Below, in pieces: positions 1 to 11,640 of a stretch of 64,000 nucleotides of DNA (the first letter of the stretch is position 1; each line of letters opens with the position of its first letter). The position numbers and the translations under genes were made by a program. Location: assembly GCA_943735955.1 (NCBI GenBank), contig OX030957.1, forward strand, positions 11,181,100 to 11,245,099, read 5' to 3'. This stretch comes from Piscicola geometra (taxonomy: Eukaryota > Annelida > Clitellata > Hirudinida > Piscicolidae). The notes below the pieces were generated by a model. The model searched no databases. It was not told the DNA's origin and saw nothing but the letters and a program-made list of their open reading frames with translations.

Positions 1-90
1 TACCATCTTAGCCAACCCGCTCGCCAATGATGATGATGATGTTGATGATGATGATGATGATGAAGCGGTTTACATAAACAACAACATAAA
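1..90 (-). repeat. tRNA-derived SINE 5' head plus (ATG)n tract
   Basis: The reverse complement of bases 1-28 reads TGGCGAGCGGGTTGGCTAAG and on to GATGGTA. This matches the head of the SINE at 56366-56461. On the minus strand the head is preceded by an imperfect (ATC)n run (27-62), which could be the tail of another SINE. The copy is cut by the window edge. Confidence 0.6.
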
Positions 91-343
91 GATTAAAGAT
101 CGATTATACATGACTTAATCCTTAAGCTCCTAAAAGAACGAACTAAAAAAAATTTTAATCTAAAAAAAGTGTTTAATGGAAAAAAATAAATTAAATTTTA
201 CTGAATGAACAAACTAATATGAAAAACTTTTCTACTTTATATTTATTTCTATTTTACATTTTTTTAAAAATTTAATATTCTAAATATTTATTTTCTAATT
301 ATGAAAAATATATTTAGATATTGAGTTTTGGTTAGAGTATAAA
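91..343. other. AT-rich DNA without recognisable gene
   Basis: Only short AT-rich open frames are present. I see no domain, splice structure or repeat boundary. Confidence 0.6.
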
Positions 344-535
344 TTAAGGGTTAGGGTTAGAGTGAAATTTAGCTTTAAGGGTTAAAACTAAATTTAGGTT
401 TGAGGGTTAAAACTAAATTTAGGTTTGAGGGTTAAAACTAAATTTAGGGTTAGAGTTAGAAGTTGAGATTAAGGTTAGGATTAGGGTTAGGGAGCCGGGT
501 TAAAAGTTAAGGGCTAGAGTAAAGTTCAGAGTTAG
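344..535 (+). repeat. degenerate telomere-like (TTAGGG) tract
   Basis: GGGTTAGGGTTAG occurs near 347 and GGATTAGGGTTAGGG near 479. Between them lie three tandem copies of a unit of about 26 bp containing GGGTTAAAACTAAATTTAG. The TTAGGG unit is the usual metazoan telomere repeat, so this reads as a decayed interstitial telomere-like tract. A simple satellite that resembles TTAGGG by chance is the alternative. Confidence 0.5.
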
Positions 536-2097
536 ATTTATGGCTGAAAATTGTTAATTTTTCAAAATAAAAATAAAAATTTACTTATCACGAATATAAT
601 AATAACAATAAATGTTTCGTTATACAAATAAAAAAAGAAATAAACAATAATGCTTAAATCGTGAATTATTTTAGAAAAATAACAACTTTCACATTTCTAT
701 TATTCAATACTAAAAAAATACAAAATACAAAATTTTTAATTTTTTCTCTAAAAATGTGTTTTGAAATATGGTAATAGTTTACTGATTTAAAATGTTTCTT
801 GATTTCAACATCAAATAATTTGGAATGCTGAATGTTTGAAAGGAACCTCAACCTTGTCCGAAATATCCGTTATAGCTTGAAATTGTCATAGAAATAAACA
901 AACAGTTACAAAGATTATATTTTCAAAAAATCGACTGTTTTAAAAGTGATTATTTTTTAAATCGAGTGTTTTAAAAGTAATTATTTCCAAAAATGTGAGT
1001 TTGAAAGGGTTATTTTTTGTGTTAAAAAATAATAAATTTGGAAAAAATTGATTTATTCGGTTCTGTCAGAGGTTGAGAAATTGTTCTGGTCGACGTGAAA
1101 ATTCTTCTTTTCTCTTGAAGATTTGGTTTTACAATGTTTTTGTATGAGTGGGCTTATCCAATTCCGAGTGTCTATTGATTTTAAACCAAAATATAAAATA
1201 TTATTTCAATAAAACATTGCCTATTTCTGGCCCATTAATTTCCATGAAAAAAAGTAATCTCAGAGTGTTATACAGTATGTTATAACAGATTTTTATTGAT
1301 TTTGTTTAATCAGTGTGAAATAAATATATTTTATAAATTTTATAAATGACTTAAACTAAATAAAGTTGATAAATTTGTTTAAATAATATCCAGTAAAGTC
1401 TTAAGGAGAGTTTTGATACATAGGCAACAAAACAATTGTCCAAACATATTATCAGTGTTATAAAACTATAGAAATAAACTAAATCAATTGGTTATTGCAT
1501 ACTTTCAAACATTTTGCGTACATTTTTGTACAATTTCCTTCCACCACCCCTGGAGAAGTTTTTCAATTCAACCCCGCTAGGAGGTTACTATTTGAAGGTT
1601 GATTGTGATAAATTCAAAAGAATCCACTACCAGATGACTACATGCAAACGAACTGATCATTTATGATCTTACAAAGTTTAACTTTTTTATTTTTATTGAG
1701 AAAAAATAATATAAGATTTTTTAAAGTTATAAGAAGTTATCAACGGCACTTTATGACATTGGAAAAGGCAAAAAGAGAAATTCAAAATGTATTGCTGAAG
1801 GAGCTTCTTTGACACTGCCTAATGTGCACCACTCAGCGTGAAGCTTCGAGATTTTGTTAAATCTCTTAGTTCAGGAAGTTATAACCACGCAGGTCTTTTG
1901 ACCTCTATAAAGGTTTTAAAAAATAAAAATTGAAAATAAATATAAATAAATGAATAAATAAAAAGGAAATATTCATAAAAAAATTAATAAAAAGAATTAA
2001 ATTTATGTGTATATGGATAAATCCAGATTCGACTACAGACTTTTTGTCTTTTCCAAGGGAGGCGATCTGCTGCAAATCTTGGAGGGATCCTACTTAG
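536..2097. other. AT-rich DNA without recognisable gene
   Basis: No long frame, domain or bounded mobile element was recognised. Short direct repeats are present, for example around 925-1000. Confidence 0.5.
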
Positions 2098-2435
2098 CAT
2101 GGACAATCCTGGGGGTGGGGGTCCCAGGGTTGTAAACCCCCTTTCCCCACTAAAAAAAAGATTTTTTAACTTCTGTTTTGATACGAATATTTAAGTAAGC
2201 AAAGAATAGTTTTACTTTAGACAGCTTTCACTATAACTACACATACTCACAATGTATTACTATTTACAAATTCGGTTTTATGGTTGACGATTATGCTCGC
2301 ATCAAAAAAAGAGTTGTAAAAATATTTTATTGAAAAAATAGGGAGGGGGGGGGGAGTCCACATTAAGGCGAACCTTTTCACTACCAAAAAGTGGAGGGGT
2401 CCGGACCCAAGGACCCCTCCAGGATCGCCGCCCAT
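2098..2435. mobile_element. short DNA-transposon relic with G-rich ends
   Basis: The left end reads CATGGACAATCCTGGGGG. The right end, read on the minus strand, is CATGGGCGGCGATCCTGGAG, so the two ends form imperfect inverted repeats. A related sequence, CATAGGCGGTGATCCTGGGG, occurs at 26386 inside channel-gene intron 1. G-rich ends of this kind are common in Zaphod/hAT-type elements, but the superfamily is inferred only. Confidence 0.4.
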
Positions 2436-2482
2436 GGTCTTTCCATTTTTTTCCCCAATTTCAAAAAAACTTATATTAAAAC

Positions 2483-3782
2483 TAGAGACCGACCGAATCA
2501 GATATTTTTATTTCGGCCGAAACCGAAATTAGGCCGAAATTGAAATTCAATCGAAGCCGAAACCAAAATGTTTCCCAACTTTTATTAAAAACAAAAAATA
2601 GTATTTAACGATGATAATGTCAGATTAATAAGTAAATCCAAACAAGCGTATATTTTAAGCCAAAAAATAAAAGTTGTTCAACAACAAAAATGGTCTACAT
2701 AAGTAATAGTTTATTAAAATCAAAAATAGTTTTGAATGATGAAAATTCTTGTTTAGTAATTAAATGCAAAAAAACGAATATTGTAAGCAAGAAATAACTG
2801 TTTTTAAACATTTTAACCAAGAAGGTTGCTGCGACGATCGACGTATATTTGCCCTGCAGAACTAAATAGTTGCTCGATAGCCACACTTGTTAGAGGTGCA
2901 GATAAGTATTTTTGAGCAGCAGGCTCAAGACATGAATATTGACTGCAATGCCAATACGCAAAAAGGTTGGATGTTCTATTGATTCTAGGCTCTATAAGAT
3001 ACGCCTGCATTTATTTTTGAATTAATGAATTGAAGCCAAATCTTCTCGGGCTTTCGATTCATATACACTGTTTATCTAAGCAAGGATATCTAGATTTCCA
3101 AATGCTTGTACATGTCATTCGAACAATTAGTCTAATGACACCCATAAATCAATCAACCACGATAACTAATAGATATCTAATAGAGATGAGAATCGAACCC
3201 AAACTTAATAGTTCGAGTTCGATTGAGGATATACAGATACTTACTTTTGACAATAAAATTTTCGTAAACAAATGTTTTTAAAAATACTTTTTTTAACAAA
3301 AAAGTTTTATTAAATATCATCATTGAACGAATGCCAATTAACTTTAATTTCAATAGAATGGTTGTTGTTCCAGATGCTTGTATATGTTATTCGAACAATT
3401 AGTCTACCAACACCCATAAATCACTCAACCACGATAACCAATAGATATCTAATAGAGATGAGAATCGAACCCAAACTTAATAGTTCGAGTTCGATTGAGG
3501 ATACAAATATATCAGATAAACTACATAAATAATTAAAAATTCCGGTTTTTCGGTAAATATGAGATCCATTTCGGCCGAAACCGAAATTGAGCCGAAATTA
3601 AAAAATTATTTTCAGCCGAAACCGAAAAATTGCCGAAATTGGAGATTTTAATTCGGCCGAAGCCGAAAAATTGCCGAAATTGGAAATATTGATTCGGCCG
3701 AAACCGAAAAATTGCCGAAACTAAGAAAATTGACAATTTCGGCGCCGAAACCGAAACCGAACCGAATTTCGGTCGGTCTCTA
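2483..3782. mobile_element. hAT-like transposon with intact ends and 8-bp target duplication
   Basis: The two ends carry an identical 15-bp inverted repeat, TAGAGACCGACCGAA. The element is flanked by an exact 8-bp duplication, ATTAAAAC, at 2475-2482 and 3783-3790, which is the length typical of hAT insertions. The subterminal zones are packed with the palindrome TTCGGCCGAA and variants (about 2512-2570 and 3540-3770). A decayed hAT transposase C-terminus lies inside on the minus strand (2813-3010). A segment of about 135 bp is present twice (3098-3233 and 3370-3504). The element is 1300 bp long and cannot encode a full transposase. Confidence 0.85.
2813..3010 (-). pseudogene. hAT transposase C-terminal dimerisation domain, fragment
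   Basis: The frame contains AAQKYLSAPLTSVAIEQLFS followed by SAGQIYVDRRSNLL. This matches the hATC signature (sapatS...ERlFSsag...rR..L) seen in ZBED-like proteins and hAT transposases. Only this end is left, with no catalytic region. It lies within the bounded element 2483-3782, so it is a relic of that element and not a host gene. Confidence 0.75.
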
Positions 3783-3798
3783 ATTAAAACTAAATAAA

Positions 3799-4032
<234 letters not shown>

Positions 4033-4034
<2 letters not shown>

Positions 4035-4449
4035 CATATAAAAACTAAATTAAAGTTAATATATATACAAAAATACCTATTTGTTAAAAATAAATTAAAA
4101 ATAATTTAAAGCTAAATAAAACTAAAAATTCAATCAATAAGTTTATTTTTTTTACTATCCAGAGATTTCCTGGATACGTTGCAATCCTTTGCAAAAGAAA
4201 AAATTATACTTTTCAAAAGAATCTAACTCTGACTCTTTTAATTTTTGTTTTTCTTTTATTTAATATATCATTAAATATTATGAAATTAAACATACACATA
4301 CGAAAATACTTAAATAATAATTTAAATTTTTTATTATTATTAAGTAGAATAACTAGTGAGTGCACGCAACTTCACTTGTGAAGTTATTTAAAGTGTTTTG
4401 ATTATTGTTTAAATAAGTTAAAAAATTAATTGTACCACTCTTTCTGCGC
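4033..4449. other. AT-rich DNA without recognisable gene
   Basis: No recognised coding or repeat structure. Confidence 0.5.
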
Positions 4450-4721
4450 CCTATTCTCATCACCCAGTTGTTCTAATCTCCCTAATATTTTGACTCACTA
4501 TAACAACTTCAAATGTAGTGTTGGAGATTTTGACATTGGCAATGGTAGCTTCGTTATACATTTCTATTGCATTTAATACTTATTTTAAGTACGGAGTATC
4601 GATGAGATAAGGATTTCCATACTTAGAAGTTTGAATTTTGATTCCCGTTCCCGTCCCGAAAACCTATTCCCGGTTCCCGACATTTCCCGTTCCGAAATTA
4701 ATTTTCATTCCCGTTCCCGCG
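4450..4721 (+). mobile_element. CCCG-rich hAT-like family, truncated right end (copy A)
   Basis: TTCTAATCTCCCTAATATTT followed by CCCGTTCCCG-type repeats matches the right part of the element at 14928-16104. This copy stops where the (GTAT)n array starts, so its terminal inverted repeat is missing. Confidence 0.65.
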
Positions 4722-5252
4722 TATGTATGTATGTATGTATGTATGTATGTATGTATGTATGTATGTATGTATGTATGTATGTATGTATGTATGTATGTAT
4801 GTATGTATGTATGTATGTATGTATGTATGTATGTATGTATGTGTGTATGTATGTATGTATGTATGTATGTATGTATGTATGTATGTATGTATGTATGTAT
4901 GTATGTATGTATGTATGTATGTATGTATGTATGTATGTATGTATGTATGTATGTATGTATGTATGTATGTATGTATGTATGTATGTATGTATGTATGTAT
5001 GTATGTATGTATGTATGTATGTATGTATGTATGTATGTATGTATGTATGTATGTATGTATGTATGTATGTATGTATGTATGTATGTATGTATGTATGTAT
5101 GTATGTATGTATGTATGTATGTATGTATGTATGTATGTATGTATGTATGTATGTATGTATGTATGTATGTATGTATGTATGTATGTATGTATGTATGTAT
5201 GTATGTATGTATGTATGTATGTATGTATGTATGTATGTATGTATGTATGTAT
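4722..5252 (+). repeat. (GTAT)n microsatellite, about 530 bp
   Basis: Nearly perfect GTAT tetramers with one GTGT variant near 4841. On the minus strand this (CATA)n tract directly follows the 3' end of the LINE at 5253-7815. Confidence 0.97.
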
Positions 5253-7815
5253 CTATCTATCTATCAGAATATTTATATAGCGCCATTTAATAAATCTCAA
5301 TAGCGCTCTAAACATTAATTTCATGACAGTGAAAACAAATATGTTTTCAGCATATCATTAAACATCTTAGCCGTTAAGCCCGGCTGCCGCAATTGATTTG
5401 GCAAGCTGTTCCATACAAGAGGGCCAGACACAGAAAATTGTCTTGTCCCTATTTTTAAACGTGTGGGTGGAACAGCCAAGTAGTTCACCTCATCAGAACG
5501 CAATCGATAGGGTTGCAAAGTGTTGGTTTTCAAAGTGCACCTATCCATAAGGTATTTTGGTGCACGTCCATTTAAGCACTTATACATCAGCATGCATATC
5601 TTAAAAATAATTCGCTTATCCACTCTCAACCAATGGAGTTCCTTAAAAATAGGTGTGACGTGGTCATATTTGTATGCGCCAACTACAACTTTAGCAGCAC
5701 GGTTCTGAATGGACTGAAGCATACCGATCGATCTCTCAGGTAAACCCCAAAAAAGACTGTTGCAGTAGTCCAACCGAGAGTGAATGAACGCATGTACCAG
5801 ACCTTGTGTGGTAGCAGTAGTTAATGACCTTCTGATTGACATTAATTTGCGCAGCTGATAAGAACATGTGCCGGTCAAATGCTTAATGTGTTCATTCATT
5901 GTAAGTTTTTTATCAAAAATAAAACCCAGATTAGTTGCTTGAGAGGATAGTTCAATATCTTCGCCATCAATAACAACATGGTCGACCTCAATCCTAGAAA
6001 GCTGCTGCCAAGTGCCTATCGGTAGTATTTTGGTTTTGCTTTGATTTAACTTCAATCGATTTGCTGACATCCATAAATCGATATTTGATAAGCATTTTAC
6101 TAACTTATCAATTGAATTCTGAAATTCAAACGGGGAACAACTGACGATCAACTGTATATCATCAGCATATGAGTGACCCAAAAATCCAGAAGATTCAATA
6201 ATTTTAAAAACATCTGAAGTATACAAAAGAAAAAGAATCGGACCAAGAACAGAACCCTGTGGTACACCATGTGTGATAATCTGATTTTCAGACAACTCAC
6301 TTTTATAAGAAACTTGTTGTGAACGATTAAATAAATATGATTCGAACCATGAATAAACAACCCCAGTTATTCCAAAACTGCGACTAAGTCGCTCCAATAG
6401 AATACTATGATCAACACAGTCAAACGCTGCACTCATGTCCAAAAATGCCAATATTGATGTCTCATTTTTATCCATAGCTGCATATAAGCTAGAAAGTACT
6501 TGTAACAAAGCAGTCTCAGTGGAATGAAACTGCCTGTACCCTGATTGGTACACAGGCAATAGACTATTGAAGGTCAAATACTCTAACAGTTCTTTAGCTA
6601 CAATGCGTTCAATTAACTTTGAAATAAAAGAAAGATTTGAAACCGGTCTATAATTATTTATACTATTTATGTCTGAGCCATCTTTTTTCAATAGTGGAAC
6701 AACTAGCGCATGTTTACATAAATTAGGAAATTTACCCAAATTTAGACTAAGATTAATAAAACTTGTTAAAAATTTTGAAAACAAGTTAATATATTTTTTG
6801 AAAACAAATGTTGGTAAACAATCCAATGAACATGTTTTATTTGGCGAATCTAAAACAACTTTTATTACATAGTCTTCACTTAAGATAGAAAAACTTGACA
6901 ATTTATAATTCTCCGGAATCTCAGAATCAGAAAACATCAAATTGTCATTTACATCACTATTTTCTGTGTCTTGTCTTACTCTTTCTACCTTATTGCTAAA
7001 GAAATGTAAAAACGTGTTTGCAGAAAAATCAGTCTCAGCATCAGCAAAATCCGACTCATCACACAACAGTTTATTGATAATATTCCAAAGTTGCTTTGGT
7101 TTCATTCTATTTTCATCTACAAGATTTTTCCAGTATAAGTTTCTTTTTCCTACAAGAAGGCAATTTTTCGATCTACAGGCAGTGATAAAATTGTTTTTAT
7201 CAACAATTTGCAAAGTTTTCCTGTATTTTCTTTCTTTTTTGCGACAATCTCTTTTTGCCTGCCTGCATTCTCCATCAAACCATGGAGCCATTGGCTCTCG
7301 TCTACACTTGGCCATATGAAGAGGCGCAACTATATCTACAATTCTTTTAATTTCTTTGTTAAAAAGTTCAAGCAGCTCATCAACATCATTGTTTGAACAT
7401 GGCTTACTTATAGGAGAATCAAGTACTAAAGAGACAAATAAATCCTCTTTCATACGTTTCCAAGATCGAACAAGCTTTTTTGCAATCCTTGGAGGTTTTA
7501 CTTCAAATGGCAGACGTACCTTAATAAAACCATGGTCAGAAAAAATCCCACTTGGAAAAACTTTAATATCGGAAACAGGCAGCTCACAAGAAGTCACAAT
7601 CAGATCCAGTACACCACCCAAATTATGAGTGGGCTCATTTACTCTATTAATTAAATGGAAATTTTCAAAAACATCATGTAGCATGACAGCATTCGGATGA
7701 TCAGGTCTATCAACCCTAACATTAAAATCGCCAGCTAAAACAAGATGAGACGCTAAAATTGAAACATTTTCCAAAACCAAAGTGAGTTCCGTAAAAAATA
7801 AAGGAGAGACTGGTG
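5253..7815 (-). mobile_element. LINE (L2/CR1-like), 5'-truncated, copy 1
   Basis: The minus-strand element has endonuclease and reverse-transcriptase coding sequence. It is followed by a short 3' end containing GCGCTATTGAG and GGCGCTATATAA, then (GATA)3 running into (CATA)n. Its 5' end begins inside the endonuclease coding region, directly against another (CATA)n array (7816-7941). The 3' 1534 bp recur at 7942-9475 at the same length. Confidence 0.9.
5321..7780 (-). CDS. LINE ORF2: endonuclease C-terminal part plus reverse transcriptase
   Basis: This 819-codon open frame is the retrotransposition protein of an L2/CR1-type LINE. The residue count starts at the first TTG in the frame. The C-terminal half of the APE-type endonuclease is visible (LAGDFN at residues 15-20, SDHGF near 82). 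It is followed by the RT blocks YRPVSNLSFISK, FLDMSAAFDCVDH, GVPQGSVLGP, YADD (residues 538-541, bases 6158-6169) and DYCNSLFWG. The frame stays open to about 7815 without an ATG, so the real start is lost by 5' truncation. The stop is TGA at 5323-5321. The RT region has no stops or frameshifts, which points to a young copy, but without its N-terminal half it is unlikely to act on its own. Confidence 0.9.
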   Translation of the reverse strand: MVLENVSILASHLVLAGDFNVRVDRPDHPNAVMLHDVFENFHLINRVNEPTHNLGGVLDLIVTSCELPVSDIKVFPSGIFSDHGFIKVRLPFEVKPPRIAKKLVRSWKRMKEDLFVSLVLDSPISKPCSNNDVDELLELFNKEIKRIVDIVAPLHMAKCRREPMAPWFDGECRQAKRDCRKKERKYRKTLQIVDKNNFITACRSKNCLLVGKRNLYWKNLVDENRMKPKQLWNIINKLLCDESDFADAETDFSANTFLHFFSNKVERVRQDTENSDVNDNLMFSDSEIPENYKLSSFSILSEDYVIKVVLDSPNKTCSLDCLPTFVFKKYINLFSKFLTSFINLSLNLGKFPNLCKHALVVPLLKKDGSDINSINNYRPVSNLSFISKLIERIVAKELLEYLTFNSLLPVYQSGYRQFHSTETALLQVLSSLYAAMDKNETSILAFLDMSAAFDCVDHSILLERLSRSFGITGVVYSWFESYLFNRSQQVSYKSELSENQIITHGVPQGSVLGPILFLLYTSDVFKIIESSGFLGHSYADDIQLIVSCSPFEFQNSIDKLVKCLSNIDLWMSANRLKLNQSKTKILPIGTWQQLSRIEVDHVVIDGEDIELSSQATNLGFIFDKKLTMNEHIKHLTGTCSYQLRKLMSIRRSLTTATTQGLVHAFIHSRLDYCNSLFWGLPERSIGMLQSIQNRAAKVVVGAYKYDHVTPIFKELHWLRVDKRIIFKICMLMYKCLNGRAPKYLMDRCTLKTNTLQPYRLRSDEVNYLAVPPTRLKIGTRQFSVSGPLVWNSLPNQLRQPGLTAKMFNDMLKTYLFSLS

Positions 7816-7941
7816 CTGTATGTATGTATGTATGTATGTATGTATGTATGTATGTATGTATGTATGTATGTATGTATGTATGTATGTATGTATGTATGTA
7901 TGTATGTATGTATGTATGTATGTATGTATGTATGTATGTAT
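7816..7941 (+). repeat. (TATG)n microsatellite between two LINE copies
   Basis: Perfect tetramers of about 125 bp. On the minus strand they sit between the 3' end of LINE copy 2 and the truncated 5' end of copy 1. Confidence 0.95.
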
Positions 7942-9475
7942 CTATCTATCTATCAGAATATTTATATAGCGCCATTTAATAAATCTCAATAGCGCTCTAA
8001 ACATTAATTTCATGACAGTGAAAACAAATATGTTTTCAGCATATCATTAAACATCTTAGCCGTTAAGCCCGGCTGCCGCAATTGATTTGGCAAGCTGTTC
8101 CATACAAGAGGGCCAGACACAGAAAATTGTCTTGTCCCTATTTTTAAACGTGTGGGTGGAACAGCCAAGTAGTTCACCTCATCAGAACGCAATCGATAGG
8201 GTTGCAAAGTGTTGGTTTTCAAAGTGCACCTATCCATAAGGTATTTTGGTGCACGTCCATTTAAGCACTTATACATCAGCATGCATATCTTAAAAATAAT
8301 TCGCTTATCCACTCTCAACCAATGGAGTTCCTTAAAAATAGGTGTGACGTGGTCATATTTGTATGCGCCAACTACAACTTTAGCAGCACGGTTCTGAATG
8401 GACTGAAGCATACCGATCGATCTCTCAGGTAAACCCCAAAAAAGACTGTTGCAGTAGTCCAACCGAGAGTGAATGAACGCATGTACCAGACCTTGTGTGG
8501 TAGCAGTAGTTAATGACCTTCTGATTGACATTAATTTGCGCAGCTGATAAGAACATGTGCCGGTCAAATGCTTAATGTGTTCATTCATTGTAAGTTTTTT
8601 ATCAAAAATAAAACCCAGATTAGTTGCTTGAGAGGATAGTTCAATATCTTCGCCATCAATAACAACATGGTCGACCTCAATCCTAGAAAGCTGCTGCCAA
8701 GTGCCTATCGGTAGTATTTTGGTTTTGCTTTGATTTAACTTCAATCGATTTGCTGACATCCATAAATCGATATTTGATAAGCATTTTACTAACTTATCAA
8801 TTGAATTCTGAAATTCAAACGGGGAACAACTGACGATCAACTGTATATCATCAGCATATGAGTGACCCAAAAATCCAGAAGATTCAATAATTTTAAAAAC
8901 ATCTGAAGTATACAAAAGAAAAAGAATCGGACCAAGAACAGAACCCTGTGGTACACCATGTGTGATAATCTGATTTTCAGACAACTCACTTTTATAAGAA
9001 ACTTGTTGTGAACGATTAAATAAATATGATTCGAACCATGAATAAACAACCCCAGTTATTCCAAAACTGCGACTAAGTCGCTCCAATAGAATACTATGAT
9101 CAACACAGTCAAACGCTGCACTCATGTCCAAAAATGCCAATATTGATGTCTCATTTTTATCCATAGCTGCATATAAGCTAGAAAGTACTTGTAACAAAGC
9201 AGTCTCAGTGGAATGAAACTGCCTGTACCCTGATTGGTACACAGGCAATAGACTATTGAAGGTCAAATACTCTAACAGTTCTTTAGCTACAATGCGTTCA
9301 ATTAACTTTGAAATAAAAGAAAGATTTGAAACCGGTCTATAATTATTTATACTATTTATGTCTGAGCCATCTTTTTTCAATAGTGGAACAACTAGCGCAT
9401 GTTTACATAAATTAGGAAATTTACCCAAATTTAGACTAAGATTAATAAAACTTGTTAAAAATTTTGAAAACAAGT
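7942..9475 (-). mobile_element. LINE (L2/CR1-like), 5'-truncated, copy 2
   Basis: This has the same length and register as 5253-6786, a constant offset of 2689 bp. The shared protein sequence is identical. It lacks the endonuclease and begins within the RT at the LFSKFLTSFINLSL region. Confidence 0.9.
8010..9475 (-). CDS. LINE reverse transcriptase, partial
   Basis: RT and C-terminal part of the LINE protein, identical to the corresponding part of copy 1. It includes FLDMSAAFDCVDH, GVPQGSVLGP and YADD (8847-8858). The frame stays open upstream through the (CATA)n array, giving an apparent fusion to a poly-HTYI stretch up to 9719. That extension is a by-product of the repeat and not an N-terminus. 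TGA stop at 8012-8010. Confidence 0.85.
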
Positions 9476-9705
9476 ATGTATGTATGTATGTATGTATGTA
9501 TGTATGTATGTATGTATGTATGTATGTATGTATGTATGTATGTATGTATGTATGTATGTATGTATGTATGTATGTATGTATGTATGTATGTATGTATGTA
9601 TGTATGTATGTATGTATGTATGTATGTATGTATGTATGTATGTATGTATGTATGTATGTATGTATGTATGTATGTATGTATGTATGTATGTATGTATGTA
9701 TGTAT
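9476..9705 (+). repeat. (GTAT)n microsatellite
   Basis: Pure tetramers that replace the rest of the LINE at the 5' edge of copy 2. Confidence 0.95.
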
Positions 9706-9825
9706 TTGGTTAACTGCATTGAGTATTTTAAACGCGTTAATTTTTTAACGGATTTACATTTTTACCGGTGTTAATTTATTAACCTGTTAATCGAAGGTTA
9801 ACATAGATTAAAGCACAGTTATACT
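9706..9825. mobile_element. end fragment of the hAT-like element seen at 39111-40180
   Basis: TTAACCTGTTAATCGAAGGT and ATAGATTAAAGCACAG match the right end of the 39111-40180 element (TTAATCGAAAGTTTACTTAG, ATTAAAGCACAG). Only this end is present. Confidence 0.5.
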
Positions 9826-9994
9826 TATTTTGTGTTTAAAACATGTATCGTTTTAGAAATATAAATAAGAATGTGTTTAAGCAGTTTTAACCCATAATTT
9901 ATACGTTTATGCTGACTTTCGATTCTTGACCCAAATTCATGTGTTTATTGTGTAATTATTTGAGGCCCTGAGTTTATGAAAGGTTAGAATTTCT

Positions 9995-10626
<632 letters not shown>

Positions 10627-10924
10627 CGATGTGTGGTGGGTGATGGCAAAAGTAGACTGGACGATGTTGTCTGGTGGTCTCGTTGTTTGCATCATTGCTG
10701 GCAGAAATGAAAGTTGTCGCTTGGAGAGATGGCAGGGAAAAGAAAACCATGATGAAAAGCAACGATGAAATGCTAGGTGCACTGAAGTCGTAAAAAGAAC
10801 CAGTGTGGCTGAAAGAGTGACGGGATAGTTCCTGCTGCGTGTCTCTAGAGGAATGCTTCTTTTGGAGGGGTAAAAGAGACAAGGAATCTGTAAGAAGTGA
10901 CAATGAAGATGCCTTGGTAGACAT
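10627..10924 (-). CDS. candidate first coding exon of an unknown membrane or secreted protein
   Basis: I do not recognise the protein. On the minus strand an ATG (10924-10922) opens a frame of 99 codons that ends at a strong splice donor, CATCG^GTGAGT, leaving one base of the next codon. The predicted N-terminus is Ser/Thr-rich for about 45 residues. A hydrophobic segment follows (SISSLLFIMVFFSLP, about residues 51-65), then a polar stretch with an N-glycosylation sequon (NET, residues 81-83) and YFCHHPPHIG. Codon use is less AT-rich than the surrounding DNA. A signal-anchor or an internal signal peptide would fit. No downstream exon was found toward lower coordinates, where LINEs and microsatellites fill the sequence. 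It could also be a chance open frame. Confidence 0.4.
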
Positions 10925-11530
10925 ATTCTGTCGAGTTATTTGCTTCAACCTTTGAAATTTATTTATTGAGATAGGATTGATTCGAATGATATGCCGTTGT
11001 TTTGTTTATTCTAAAAGTGCAACATCATTTTTTGCATAAGCCAGACATTTAGGTTTTTAAAATGTTTATTTAAAAAGTGTAAGTGCATAATTAAATAAAG
11101 AATCATATAAATAATAAATAAATAGACAATTATGCACAAAATACAGACCACTTACACCGGCAGTTAGATTTTACATACTTTATCTTATTAAATGAAATAA
11201 AAATGATTTAAAATATAATCGGTTCAATTTACGTTTAAATTTGTATGATTAATTAGAGATGTTTAATTTTGTTCTGATGCTAATTGTTATATGTTCTGGT
11301 AAATAATTGCATTGTGCTTTGAGTTTTATAAAAGATTACTTTTGAAAAACCATCAAGACCTTCACTTTTTCAATCTTTTTATTTATATTTTTCGCTATAC
11401 TAACGTTATAAAGTTGTAGTGATGCTTTTTAAAAAGCTTCTGATACGATAATTGACATTTAAATTTTTTTATAGAAAAAGTGAATTTATGTTTTATACCT
11501 TTGCGACAATATGAATAGAACAAATTTTTA
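10925..11530. other. AT-rich DNA without recognisable gene
   Basis: No domain or bounded repeat seen. Confidence 0.5.
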
Positions 11531-11640
11531 CAGTCAGCCCTATAAAATTATCGTGTTTGACTAAGGCAGTTCAGACCTTAAACCTCTTGAATTTGAAGAA
11601 AAAGCGCTATAGAAATCTATTTGATTGATTGATTGAAACC
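11531..11640 (+). mobile_element. LINE 3' end fragment with GATT tail
   Basis: AAAAAGCGCTATAGAAATCT followed by (GATT)n matches the 3' ends at 56617-56792 (+) and 33549-33740 (-). The element is severely 5'-truncated. Confidence 0.65.

Noticed and set aside
4631..5303. Long open frames with repeating MYVC residues over (GTAT)n, and similar ones at 7782, 9358 and 60154
   Set aside because: Tetramer arrays lacking stops produce open frames in all phases; no flanking coding evidence.
8010..9719. Fusion protein of a poly-HTYI domain and RT
   Set aside because: The (CATA)n tract happens to be in frame with the truncated LINE; no start or conservation supports it.
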